A DNA stretch of 64,000 nucleotides from Vreelandella glaciei (lineage in GTDB: Bacteria > Pseudomonadota > Gammaproteobacteria > Pseudomonadales > Halomonadaceae), in contig NZ_JACCDE010000024.1 of the NCBI RefSeq assembly GCF_013415125.1, forward strand, positions 22,657-86,656. Direction: 5' to 3'. Both the position numbers and the translations under genes were made by a program. The notes below the pieces were generated by a model that worked only from the letters and a program-made list of their open reading frames with translations, had not been told where the DNA came from and searched no databases. How positions within the stretch are numbered: position 1 is the stretch's first letter; each line of letters begins with the position of its first letter. Shown here piece by piece: positions 7,518 to 16,474 of this stretch.

Positions 7518-9287
7518 GGTGTGGTCTCCGTTTTTGCGAATGCGGTAAAAGGGTAGCCCTCGTCCGAGATGCCCCAGTGGTAGAACTCGATCAGATTGAG
7601 CCGCAGTCCGTGCACCACGCCGCTGACCACCGCCAGCACGAAGTTCAGGGCGTGGCCGACGATCAGGATCAGCGCGTTGAGCAGGATGCCGAGCCCCGGA
7701 AAGGCCGCCGCCGCGTCCGCGGCGAGCTGGTTGAAGGTGACCGCGAGCGACGCGCTGGCGAGCCCCAGGGCGAACAGGCGCAGGTAGCTCAGCACGTCGC
7801 CGAAGGCCCGGGTCACGTCGGTCAGGGCGTAGAGACCGCCACCGACCCGCTTGAGCAGGTCCAGCGGTTCACGTATGGGGCGGGTATCGGTAAAGACGAA
7901 GACGCCGATCAGCCCCAGGGTCATGGCGACGGCACCGCCGGTCATGCCGTAGAAAAGCATGACACCGGCCAGCAGGGCGACAATCCAGCCCAGCGGCGCC
8001 AGCATGGCGGCTCGCCCCCGGTGGTGCCAGGCCACGGTGGCGTTGGCGACGATCAGGTGCGCCAGGCCGATGCCGATCGCCAGCTGCATCATCTGACCGA
8101 AGTCGTTGACGTCGAGGAGCCTCGAGTGAGAAAGCCAGCTTTCCGGTGGCGGGCTCCAGCCGAAATAGCTGCCCGCAAGCACGCCGTAGGCGAAGGCGAA
8201 GCCGACCAGGGCAAAACCCAGAGTGCGCACTCGCAATCCCGTACGACTGCGTTTGAGGCGTGGTGAGAAGAACAGCAGCGCGCCGAGCAGCAGCAGGGCG
8301 TAGCCGGCGTCCGCGAGGATCATGGCGAAGAACGCCGCGAAGGAGAAGAAGATCACCCGGGAGGGGTCCCAGCTGCGATAGCCGGGCATCTGATAGAAGT
8401 GCACGATCTCCGCGCCGCCGGCGGTGCGCTCGTCGTTGTCGAGCAGAGTGGGGGGGCTGATCCTCGGGACCCACCGGCTCGTCGAGCAGGGCAAGCCCTT
8501 GCTGCTCGGCGAGGCGTCGAACGTCCTCGATCGCCGCCTCGGGCACCCAGCCCTGCACGGCGAAGATCGCATCCGTGTCGCGGGTGAGCTGCTGGGCCTG
8601 AGTCAGGCGGGTGGCATCCTCCGCCCGGGCCTGATGGCGATGGAGCAGATGAATCCAGCGGGTCAGCGCCTCTCGCTCGGCGGTGCACTCATCGAGGCGC
8701 ACCACCAGGCGCTGCAGCTGCTCACGCAGCCGCCAGCGCGGCACGCTGCCGGTATGGGTGCGCGGCACCGGCAGGGCGTCCATGGCGGGCTCTTCCCGAC
8801 TGATCACCGCGATATAGCGGTTGCGGTTGTCGCGATGCACTTCCTGCCAGGGCAGCTCGACTTCCGCGAGCTGGCGCGCCCTGTAGTGGGGTACCTCGTA
8901 GAACCACAGGCGATGCCCGGCGAGGCTTTCCAGGGGCGGGAAGTCGAAATCTCCCCAGGGCTCGAGATCCTTGAGACGCCGCCGGGCGAAGTCGATGCTG
9001 TCCTCCAGATCCCGCATCCGGCGCTGATTCTCCAGGGCGCGCTCGACGATGGCCTGATGATCGAAGTCCGGGTCGCTGGGCACCTGATGGCGCTTGGCCG
9101 GGCAGTCGAGCAGGTAGGCCAGCGCCTTGCGGGTGTCGCCGGCCACCGCGCCGGTGGGGGTGTCGCGCCTTGTCTCTCCCAGGTCGATCAGGTGCATGAC
9201 GCCCAGGCGCTGCAGCTCGCGCAGCGTGGCCGGCTTGTCGCCGTGGCTGCCGACCAGGGTCACTCGGCGCAGGGACACGATGCTCAT
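7505..9287 (-). pseudogene. ntpI: V-type ATPase subunit I, frameshifted
   Basis: Starts at 9287 (MSIVSLRRVTLVG), its ATG overlapping the D-subunit stop as ATGA. The N-terminal cytoplasmic half reads normally to DEPVGPEDQPP. The membrane half (FHYQM-type junction, then several hydrophobic helices, ending FAKTETTPWSN) continues in another frame. The switch is at a run of seven G on the + strand (8450-8456), where six would keep the frame. The two halves together give about 594 residues, the usual family length. Either a real +1 mutation or a homopolymer sequencing error. Subunit I is the stator membrane part that forms the ion half-channels. Confidence 0.8.
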
Positions 9288-9889
9288 CGGCGCGCTCCCT
9301 GAGCCTGCTTGCGCTTGGCGAGCTTGGCCCGCACCACCGCGGAGCGCTCGCCGTCGGCGAGATGGATGCGAATGCGGCGGATATGCTCCCGGGTGCGCGG
9401 AATCAATACCTTGTCGAACAGGTTGACCCGCTGGGTGACCCGCCTGACCGCCCGCTCCAGGCGATGCAGCCGCTCCCACTCCACCTGCAGGCGCACCGTC
9501 AATGCGAGCGCGTCGCGCAGGACTTCCCGATAGCGATCCAACCAGTGGGGCGTGGTCAGCGCCGGATAGTCGGCGAGGTCGATATCGATACCCTCCAGCA
9601 TCGGCAGATGCACGCCGAGCAGGTTGTGCTCGCGCAGCCGCACAGCCGTCACTTGGGCCAGATTCTCGATCTTCAGGGTGTCGTCCCCGGCCATGGGTAG
9701 CCGCTCGCGCACCCGGGCCACCAGGGCGTCCAGCTCCGCCTCGCTGGCCTGCACTGTTTCCCGGGCGCGCCGGCGCTCGGCGATCAGCTGGCGGCGCTTG
9801 AGGTCCAGGGACAGCAACAGCCGCTGGAACTGCCGGAGCCGGGACTGTTCCCGGTGCAGGGCGGTCTTGTTTAATGAGAGTCGTGCCAC
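9284..9889 (-). CDS. ntpD: V-type ATPase subunit D
   Basis: 201 residues with the family N-terminus (LSLNKTALHREQSRLRQF) and long antiparallel coiled-coil helices at both ends (residues ~5-65 and ~125-195). These form the central rotor stalk linking the catalytic head to the membrane ring. The C-terminal part matches RVNLFDKVLIPRTREHIRRI, the typical D-subunit block. 24 bp downstream of B and overlapping I by 4 bp, so part of one operon. Confidence 0.9.
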   Translation of the reverse strand: MARLSLNKTALHREQSRLRQFQRLLLSLDLKRRQLIAERRRARETVQASEAELDALVARVRERLPMAGDDTLKIENLAQVTAVRLREHNLLGVHLPMLEGIDIDLADYPALTTPHWLDRYREVLRDALALTVRLQVEWERLHRLERAVRRVTQRVNLFDKVLIPRTREHIRRIRIHLADGERSAVVRAKLAKRKQAQGARR

Positions 9890-9913
9890 GCCACCACATC
9901 CTTTTTCCGATGA

Positions 9914-11284
9914 CTACGCCATGCTATCGGCTGGCGTCTCCTCGCCGGGCTGTTGCTGCTTGCCGGGAAAAAACTTGTCGATCAGCTGCTGACGCATGAG
10001 CAGTTCCTGGGGCTCGAAGCATTCCGCCAGGGTCTTCCAGGCCAGGTCCAGGGGCAGGGAGACCGAGACATCCATGAAGCGGGTCTCGAACAGCTCACCG
10101 AAGCGCAGCAGCTTTTCGTCGAAGCGGGAGAGTTCGAAGGCCATGGCGCGCTTCTGCTGGGCGTCCCGTGCGCCGGCATACAGCCGGATCATGGTATTCA
10201 TCAGCGCGCCGTGATCCTCCCGGGTGCTCTTGCCGATCACGTGCTGCTTGAGCCGGGACAGGGAGCCGAAGGGATCGATCCGGCCGTCGCGCAGGTAGAA
10301 CTGGCCCTCGGTGATGTAGCCGGTGTTGTCCGGTACCGGGTGGGTGATGTCGTCGCCGGGCATGGTCGTGACGGTGAGCACCGTGACCGAGCCGGCGCCG
10401 TGGAAGTCGCAGGCCTTCTCATAGCGCCGCGCCAGTTGGGAGTAGAGATCCCCCATGTGGCCGCGATTCGACGGCACTCGCTCCATGCTGATGCCCACCT
10501 CCTTCAAGGCGTCGGCGAAGGCGGTCATGTCCGTGAGCAGCACCAGCACCCGCTTGCCCTCCTCCACGGCGAAACGCTCCGCCACCGCCAGTGCCATGTC
10601 CGGCACCAGCAGGCGCTCCACCACCGAGTCCGAGGCCAGGTTGGCGAACATCACCGTATGGGCGAACACGCCGGCGTCGAGGAAGCGCTGGCGAAAGTAG
10701 TGGTAGTCGTCGAAGATCAGCCCCATGCCGCCGAACACCACCACGTCCGCATCGGCGTGAATGGCGATGCGAGCAAGCAAAGCATTGTAGGGCTCCCCGG
10801 CCACCGAGAAGATGGGAATCTTCTGGCTCTCCACCAGGGTGTTGAAGACGTCGATCATCGGCACGTCGGTGCGGATCATGCGGCTCGGCATCACCCGGCG
10901 CATGGGATTCACCGAGGGGCCGCCGATGTCCACTCGACGATCCTCGCCGAGCGCCGGGCCGCGATCCATGGGCTCGCCGAGGCTGTTGAAGGCCCGCCCC
11001 AGCACATTCTGGGAGCAGATGACCCGCATGGGGTGACCGAGGAAGCGGATCGAGGCCTGGGTGGTCAGGCCGGCGGTACCGCCGAAGACCTGCAGCGAGA
11101 CCACATCGTCATCGATGCGGATCACCTGGGCGAGCACCGTCTCGCCGTCGGCCTTGCGCAGGCTGGCGAGATCGCGAAAGCGCGCCGGGGAGGCTCGGTT
11201 TTCATCGCCTTGGGGCACACGTACTCGGACGATGCCGCCGACGATACTGAGGATATTGCGATAGTGACTGAGGGGTTGTGACAT
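9914..11284 (-). CDS. ntpB: V-type ATPase subunit B
   Basis: About 456 residues from the ATG at 11284 (MSQPLSHYRNILSIVGGI); a GTG at 11326 would add 14 residues. Family blocks are intact: N-terminal beta barrel, LGRAFNSLGEPMD, QKIPIFSVAGEPYNALLARI, and the C-terminal helical domain. B is the non-catalytic head subunit that alternates with A. The catalytic A subunit and the C subunit are not found anywhere in the window, so a functional enzyme cannot be made from these genes alone. A TTGAC-N4-ATCAA box lies about 150 bp upstream. Confidence 0.88.
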   Translation of the reverse strand: MSQPLSHYRNILSIVGGIVRVRVPQGDENRASPARFRDLASLRKADGETVLAQVIRIDDDVVSLQVFGGTAGLTTQASIRFLGHPMRVICSQNVLGRAFNSLGEPMDRGPALGEDRRVDIGGPSVNPMRRVMPSRMIRTDVPMIDVFNTLVESQKIPIFSVAGEPYNALLARIAIHADADVVVFGGMGLIFDDYHYFRQRFLDAGVFAHTVMFANLASDSVVERLLVPDMALAVAERFAVEEGKRVLVLLTDMTAFADALKEVGISMERVPSNRGHMGDLYSQLARRYEKACDFHGAGSVTVLTVTTMPGDDITHPVPDNTGYITEGQFYLRDGRIDPFGSLSRLKQHVIGKSTREDHGALMNTMIRLYAGARDAQQKRAMAFELSRFDEKLLRFGELFETRFMDVSVSLPLDLAWKTLAECFEPQELLMRQQLIDKFFPGKQQQPGEETPADSMA

Positions 11285-11428
11285 GCCGGGCCGATGACTC
11301 CACACAAGAGGGGGTTGTCTCGGCACGATGCAAGCGACGCTGCCGGGGACAACGCGAAATTCGTCGAGAGGGAAAGCCGCTGGTGGGAAGCGGTCCCCTT
11401 ACTTTAGGCCAGTGATGCCATCTGCCCA

Positions 11429-11442
11429 TTGACCCATATCAA
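11429..11442 (-). promoter_or_regulatory. FNR/Anr-like box upstream of the V-ATPase genes
   Basis: TTGACCCATATCAA matches the FNR/Anr consensus TTGAT-N4-ATCAA in nine of ten specified positions. It lies in the 186-bp gap between the MFS gene and the V-ATPase B gene, 145 bp before the B start. If used, it would place the V-ATPase remnant under low-oxygen control. Confidence 0.4.
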
Positions 11443-11470
11443 GCTTGAAAAACACAGGAAACATTCCCCT

Positions 11471-12811
11471 TCAATCCTGACGCGGTGCGTGTTTAACCAG
11501 TGCTATCACGCGAGGATGATAGTGAACAACGAAAGTGACGATGGCAGTAACGAAAAGCACGACCGCAAGCCCCCAGTACGTGCCGAGCGCACTACCCACG
11601 AACAGCATCCCGGCGCCCGCAGACCCCACGGCTTGCCCGAGGCTGGCCAAGGCGGTCTGCTTGCCCAGCGCCGCACCCTGTGCCGGCCCGCTGGCCAGGG
11701 AGACCTGATAGGCCAGCAAAGGAATCAGTAGTCCCGATCCGGCGCCCAACAGCCCCACCACGACGAATGCCTCCCAGAAGCCCGAGGCGTAGGGGAGGCC
11801 GAGAATGCCCCCGGCCATCAGCAGGAAGGCCCCGCCGATCAGATGGCCGGGGGAGAGTCGTTTCGGTGGGTATGCCGACCACAGCAGCTGCACCGCCAGC
11901 ATCACCAGGCTGCACTCCGTGAACAGCAATCCGACCCTGAAGGGGTCGAGACCGATTGACTGTCGCGCCTGCAGGCTGAGGCCCACCTCGAAGGCCCCCA
12001 GGCCCAGCATCGCCAGCAGCGTCAGCGTCAGAAAGCCACCGATGGCCCGAGGCGACGCCGGCTCACCGGCAGGCTCGTCGGCAGGCGGACGGTGTGCCGA
12101 CTGTTCGCGAACGTGATGGTAGAGCAACAGCCACACCGCACCGGCGAGTCCCGCCGTGACCACGAAGGGCCAGGCCACGGGTCCGCCGAGCAGCATCTCG
12201 GATTGCGGCATCACCATCGGAATGCTGGCGAGCCAACCGCTGAGCATGGGGCCGGACAGGAAGCCCAGGGTGGAGGCGGCACTGAGCCAAGCGAAACGAC
12301 GTGCACGGCGTGTCGCATCGTCACACTCGGCCGCCTGCGCCAGTGCCACCGGGATCACCGCCGCCGCGAAGGCGCCGGCAAGGGCCCGTACTCCATAGGC
12401 GAGTGGCAGGTTTCGAGTCAGGCTGAACCCCAGCATGGCCAGTGCAAACCCTGCCAGCCCCCACAGCAGGACGGGCCGCCGGCCCAGGCGGTCGGAGAGA
12501 CTTCCCCATAGTGGGGCGAAGCCGAACAAGGCCAGCGTATACACCCCCGTCAGCAGCCCGGTGTGCAGCGATACGTCCCCGGGGGTAGTCACTGCCAGCA
12601 CGCGGTCGAGGAACAGCGGCAGGATCGGCAGCACCGTGCCGTAGCCGAGGAAGACGACGAAAGTGGCGGCGAGCAGGGTATTGAAACCAGCGCTAGATTT
12701 TGCCACCACACCAATCGAACGGTCGCTCGCATTGCCGTTCGGGTCTCGCGGATGCCCGAGATCAAGGCTCACGTCGGTGTCGCCATTACTTAGCTTTCCG
12801 TTCTCGCTCAT
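11471..12811 (-). CDS. MFS transporter (drug/proton antiporter-like)
   Basis: 446 residues with about 12 hydrophobic segments. Motif A between helices 2 and 3 is clear (GSLSDRLGRRPVLL, residues 103-116), and the fourth-helix region YGVRALAGAFAAAVIPVALA fits the DHA1/TetA-like drug exporters. The ~40-residue N-terminal tail is hydrophilic. Substrate unknown. It lies 127 bp downstream of the cyclopropane synthase gene, so it may close the lipid cluster operon. Confidence 0.85.
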   Translation of the reverse strand: MSENGKLSNGDTDVSLDLGHPRDPNGNASDRSIGVVAKSSAGFNTLLAATFVVFLGYGTVLPILPLFLDRVLAVTTPGDVSLHTGLLTGVYTLALFGFAPLWGSLSDRLGRRPVLLWGLAGFALAMLGFSLTRNLPLAYGVRALAGAFAAAVIPVALAQAAECDDATRRARRFAWLSAASTLGFLSGPMLSGWLASIPMVMPQSEMLLGGPVAWPFVVTAGLAGAVWLLLYHHVREQSAHRPPADEPAGEPASPRAIGGFLTLTLLAMLGLGAFEVGLSLQARQSIGLDPFRVGLLFTECSLVMLAVQLLWSAYPPKRLSPGHLIGGAFLLMAGGILGLPYASGFWEAFVVVGLLGAGSGLLIPLLAYQVSLASGPAQGAALGKQTALASLGQAVGSAGAGMLFVGSALGTYWGLAVVLFVTAIVTFVVHYHPRVIALVKHAPRQD

Positions 12812-12938
12812 GCGGTACCGTACTCATGAGCCAGACGGCTGAAGAATGCCAAAAATACCATGAAGTCTCCTTACTCGCCTCAGTGGAATCCGGCGAGCAC
12901 CGCTCCCAACAGTAAAACCACCTTCCGACCCGACCCGC

Positions 12939-14165
12939 TCACGCGACTTCGTTGGCGTCGTTTTCCAGGGCATGCTCCCAATCCGCGATGTAGTTCCGGT
13001 GCGAGGGAACGGCGTCCCGCTGGCGTGTGAGCTGGATCTGGAAGACCATTATCGGTCCGTTGCGAAAGGCCATCTCGCACATGTTTAGATAGAATTCCCA
13101 CATGCGACAGAAGCGTTCGTCGTAGAATGCACGCACCTGCTCGCGGTTGGCCGCGAAGCGTCGCGCCCACTCCCGCAGCGTCTCCGCATAGTCGAGGCGC
13201 AGCACCTCGATGTCCGTTACCCACAGGCCGGCCTTTTCCACCGCGGCCAGCACCTCCGAGAGCGCGGGGCAATAGCCGCCCGGGAAGATGTACTTGCGCA
13301 GCCAGGGATTGGTTTGCCCCGGCGGCTCCATGCGCCCGATGGCATGGATCAGGGCGACGCCGTCGGGCTTGAGCAGGCCCTTCAGGGTGCGGAAGAACCC
13401 CCCATAGTGCGACACCCCGACGTGCTCGAACATGCCGACCGAGACGATCCGGTCGTAGACCTCGCGCTCCGCTCGGTAGTCGAGCAGCTCGAAGCGCGCA
13501 CGCTCGGCCAGCCCGGAGCGCACCGCCCGCTGCTGGGCGACCTTCAACTGCTCCTCGGAGAGGGTGATCCCCTTGACACGGGCCCCGGCGCTCTCGGCGA
13601 TATGCAGGGCGAGGCCGCCCCAGCCCGAGCCGATATCGAGCACGCGCATGTCCGGCTGCAACAACAGCTTGGCGGCGATATGGCGCTTCTTTTTCTCCTG
13701 CGCCTGCTCGAGGCTCTCGTTGCCGTCCGGGAAATAGGCGCAGGAATACTGGCGATCCCGGTCGAGGAATAGATCGAACAGCTCGGCCGAGAGATCGTAA
13801 TGATGGGCGACATTCGCGCGCGAGCGGCCGAGCGGATTGTACTGCTGCAGATAACGCAGGGGCCGGCCGAGCCGCCGCCGCACCCGCTGAATCGGATGGC
13901 TATCGAGAGCCTCGCCGTTGGCGGTGCAGAGCTCGAGCAAGTCGCGCAGGCTCCCCTCCTCCACGGTCAAGGTCCCGTCCATGTAGGCCTCGCCCAGATA
14001 CAGATCGGGGTTCATGATCAGTTTGCGATAGAGCGCCCGGTGGTGGAGCCGCACCGTGACCGCGGGCGCGCCACCCGGCCCGAAACGCTGCCGCCGCCCG
14101 GACGGCGTTATCACCGTGAGCTCTCCGACCCGAACGATGCGGCTGAGAAATGCCGACAACATCAT
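12939..14165 (-). CDS. cfa: cyclopropane-fatty-acyl-phospholipid synthase
   Basis: 408 residues. The S-adenosylmethionine-binding loop is VLDIGSGWGG (175-184), preceded by the family motifs VAHHYDLS (119-126) and QYSCAYF (139-145). The C-terminal MVFQIQL block is also present. The enzyme transfers a methylene group from SAM to double bonds of membrane phospholipid acyl chains, a response to stationary phase, acid or salt stress. The gene follows fabI by 37 bp on the same strand, consistent with a shared membrane-lipid role. Confidence 0.92.
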   Translation of the reverse strand: MMLSAFLSRIVRVGELTVITPSGRRQRFGPGGAPAVTVRLHHRALYRKLIMNPDLYLGEAYMDGTLTVEEGSLRDLLELCTANGEALDSHPIQRVRRRLGRPLRYLQQYNPLGRSRANVAHHYDLSAELFDLFLDRDRQYSCAYFPDGNESLEQAQEKKKRHIAAKLLLQPDMRVLDIGSGWGGLALHIAESAGARVKGITLSEEQLKVAQQRAVRSGLAERARFELLDYRAEREVYDRIVSVGMFEHVGVSHYGGFFRTLKGLLKPDGVALIHAIGRMEPPGQTNPWLRKYIFPGGYCPALSEVLAAVEKAGLWVTDIEVLRLDYAETLREWARRFAANREQVRAFYDERFCRMWEFYLNMCEMAFRNGPIMVFQIQLTRQRDAVPSHRNYIADWEHALENDANEVA

Positions 14166-14202
14166 GGAAGCCTCCTTGCTAGTTGCAGTGAAATGTCATG
14201 AC

Positions 14203-14985
14203 TCAGTGAAATACCATGCCGGCGGCATGAAAGCCGGCGTCGACGTAGAGCACCTCGCCGGTGATCGCCGTGGTGTAGTCGCTGGCCAACACCAGCGCGG
14301 TGCGACCGACCTCGTCGGCCTCCACGGTGCGGCGCAGCGGCGCCCGCTTCGCGGACTCGTTGAGCAGTTCGTCGAAATGCTCGATACCGGAGGCCGCCCG
14401 GGTCTTGACCGTACCGGCGGAGAGCGCGTTGACGCGGATGTTGCGGGGGCCCAGTTCGTGGGCCAGGTAGCGCACCGAGGCCTCCAGCGCGGCCTTGACG
14501 GGCCCCATGACGTTGTAGTGATCGACGACCTTCTCGGCACCGACGTAGCTCAGCGTCATGAGGCTGCCGCCCCGGTCCATCAACGGCTCGGCCAACTGGG
14601 CCATGCGGATCAGCGAGTGGCAGGACACCAGCATCGACTCCGCGAAGCCCTCCGCCGAGCAGTCCGTGAGGCGTCCGTGCAGCTCCTCCTTGCGGGCCCA
14701 GGCGATGGCGTGCAGGAGAAAGTCCAGCCGCCCCCAGCGCTGGCGGATCGCCTCGATCACCGCCTCCAGCTGCCCCGGCACCGTCACGTCGCAGGGCAGC
14801 AAGAGCCCGGCATCCACCTCCCGGGCCAGCGGCTCGACATGGGGACGGGCCTTGTCGTTGAGATAGGTAAGCGCCAACTCCGCGCCGGCATGGCGAAAAT
14901 GCCGGGCGGCCGACCAGGCCAGGCTATGTTCGTTGGCGATGCCCACGACCAAGCCCTTGCGTCCTTTCATGTCAATGGTTTCCAT
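14203..14985 (-). CDS. fabI: enoyl-[acyl-carrier-protein] reductase (NADH), FabI type
   Basis: 260 residues. The N-terminal nucleotide-binding signature is GIANEHSLAW (15-24). The catalytic pattern Y147, Y157 and K164 (SYVGAEK, then YNVMGPVK) corresponds to Tyr146/Tyr156/Lys163 of the E. coli enzyme. It catalyses the last reduction of fatty-acid elongation. Since a primary copy is probably elsewhere in the genome, this one may be a specialised paralogue within the low-oxygen, lipid and storage cluster. It lies between the FAD oxidoreductase and cfa. Confidence 0.92.
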   Translation of the reverse strand: METIDMKGRKGLVVGIANEHSLAWSAARHFRHAGAELALTYLNDKARPHVEPLAREVDAGLLLPCDVTVPGQLEAVIEAIRQRWGRLDFLLHAIAWARKEELHGRLTDCSAEGFAESMLVSCHSLIRMAQLAEPLMDRGGSLMTLSYVGAEKVVDHYNVMGPVKAALEASVRYLAHELGPRNIRVNALSAGTVKTRAASGIEHFDELLNESAKRAPLRRTVEADEVGRTALVLASDYTTAITGEVLYVDAGFHAAGMVFH

Positions 14986-15002
14986 GTTTGTTTTCTATCT
15001 CC

Positions 15003-16202
15003 CTAGAATTCCAGCGGCCGAGGATCCTGCCGCGACGCGGCGGCCCCCGAGTTGATATGACGCCCGCACAGGCAACGCAGGCAGGTGCAGGCGTTGTCGC
15101 AGCAGTCCGGATCGTGCTGGGGTATGCGTCCGTGGCGTCGCGCGAATGGGTACAGGACCCGGCCCAACAGGCTCGGGCGGTATAGCTTGGCGAGCATCGG
15201 GCGCGCATCTCCCGCCGCCAGCCGGCGAAACATGGCCCGTCGTCCTCGGTCACCGACCTTCGCGTACAGCAGTCGGTTGCCGATGCCCTGGCGGATGGCC
15301 GGCAGCAGCGAGCGTCGCCACAGCGAGTCGTAATCGCTACCCTCCAGCAGGCTGCGCGCGGCCAGGACGCCCGAGCGCAGGGCATAACGCATGCCGAAGC
15401 CCGCCAGTGCATCCTGAAAGCCCGCATGCTCGCCCACCAGCAGGCGTCCCTCGTGCTCGCCCCGGCAGGGCGGTCCATAGTTGCCGACCCCACCGAAGGG
15501 GCGAGCGGTGCGCATGTCCAGCCCGGCATGCTCGGTAAAGAAGGCGATCGTGCGCGCCAGGAATTCGTCGTTGCGGGTGAACTCCCTGAACAGACAGGTG
15601 GCGACGGTCCCCCGCCCACCCTGCACCAGCAGGTAGGCATAGCCGTCCGGCGCCAGGCGGTCGCTGAAGCAGGCCCACTGGCCGTCCGGCATAGCGGTCT
15701 CGAACAGGTAGCCCACCGCCATGATGTTGGCGAGCACCGGCCCCGTGGCCACGACGGCGAGGCCGGGAGCGCTCTTGAGGGGAGAGGAGAGCCTTACCTC
15801 CACGCCGCTGGCCTGGGCCTGCTCGAGCAGCGCCTGATCCAGCGTGTCCGTCCCCGACCCGCGCCGGACCAGGTAGTACAATGGCTTCTCCGCACGAATC
15901 TCGTGGCGAGCGTCCCGGCCGTCGAAGGCCGTCACGTGCGAGATGGCATGATGCTCGAAGCTGGGTCGGATCCCCGCGCTCGCGAGTTCATCGAGCACAT
16001 CGATGTCGTCACTCCAGCTCTCGAGCCCTTGGAAGTCACCGTGAAAGCGGGCGCCAACGCGACGGCGGCGCTCGTGCACGATCACGCGCTGCCCGGCGCG
16101 CGCCAGCACGATGGCGCAGGCCAACCCGGCGGGGCCCGCGCCGATCACGGTCACGGGCTCCCGGCGCGTGGGGACGGCGCAGACGGTCTGGGCCTGGATC
16201 AC
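15003..16202 (-). CDS. FAD-dependent oxidoreductase (geranylgeranyl reductase-like) with a C-terminal Cys cluster
   Basis: 399 residues from a GTG at 16202, 19 bp after the YHS gene stop, with GAGG upstream. An N-terminal Rossmann motif GAGPAG (21-26) is followed by a second FAD motif (GRLLVGEHAGFQD) and a C-terminal helical domain, the layout of geranylgeranyl-reductase-family flavoproteins. Near the C-terminus six cysteines lie within about 15 residues (DCCDNACTCLRCLC), possibly an iron-sulfur or zinc site. The substrate may be an unsaturated lipid or a prenyl chain, given the neighbours fabI and cfa; that is inference. Confidence 0.75.
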   Translation of the reverse strand: MIQAQTVCAVPTRREPVTVIGAGPAGLACAIVLARAGQRVIVHERRRRVGARFHGDFQGLESWSDDIDVLDELASAGIRPSFEHHAISHVTAFDGRDARHEIRAEKPLYYLVRRGSGTDTLDQALLEQAQASGVEVRLSSPLKSAPGLAVVATGPVLANIMAVGYLFETAMPDGQWACFSDRLAPDGYAYLLVQGGRGTVATCLFREFTRNDEFLARTIAFFTEHAGLDMRTARPFGGVGNYGPPCRGEHEGRLLVGEHAGFQDALAGFGMRYALRSGVLAARSLLEGSDYDSLWRRSLLPAIRQGIGNRLLYAKVGDRGRRAMFRRLAAGDARPMLAKLYRPSLLGRVLYPFARRHGRIPQHDPDCCDNACTCLRCLCGRHINSGAAASRQDPRPLEF

Positions 16203-16221
16203 GGCTGAAGGGCCTCGACGT

Positions 16222-16422
16222 TCACCCACGTCTCGACCTATGCTGCCACTGCGCACGAGCGTACCGTTCGGGATCCGCCTCGAACTGTTCGCGGCAAGCC
16301 GCTGAACAGAAGTAATAGCGCTTTCCCCGGTATTCACTCCCCACGGCGGCAGTCTGGAAGCTGATCGCCATGCCACATACCGGATCCACGAAAGACTTCC
16401 GTTCCGCTTGTTCGTGTTTCAT
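16222..16422 (-). CDS. YHS-domain protein
   Basis: 66 residues, essentially one YHS domain: DPVCGM near the start, then YRGKRYYFCSAACREQF. Such small domains are found fused to or beside metal-transport ATPases and are thought to bind metal ions. It sits between the SDR gene and the FAD oxidoreductase gene, with a 19-bp gap to the latter. The copper cluster at 28-33 kb has a longer YHS protein (32612) with related sequence. Confidence 0.85.
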   Translation of the reverse strand: MKHEQAERKSFVDPVCGMAISFQTAAVGSEYRGKRYYFCSAACREQFEADPERYARAQWQHRSRRG

Positions 16423-16474
16423 TGCTGTTCACTCCTTTATAAGTCAGAACCACGCCTTCTTGCTGCGCCCCCGT

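Noticed and set aside
7869..9899. 676-codon open frame on the minus strand
   Set aside because: It begins in a shadow frame of subunit D and runs through the first half of subunit I; only the part from 9287 to about 8456 is a real gene product. The length is a by-product of high GC.
9953..11281. 442-codon frame on the plus strand opposite V-ATPase B
   Set aside because: His/Gly-rich antisense frame of a GC-rich gene, no ribosome-binding site, no family match.
14056..15006. 316-codon plus-strand frame
   Set aside because: Antisense of cfa and fabI, composition typical of shadow frames.
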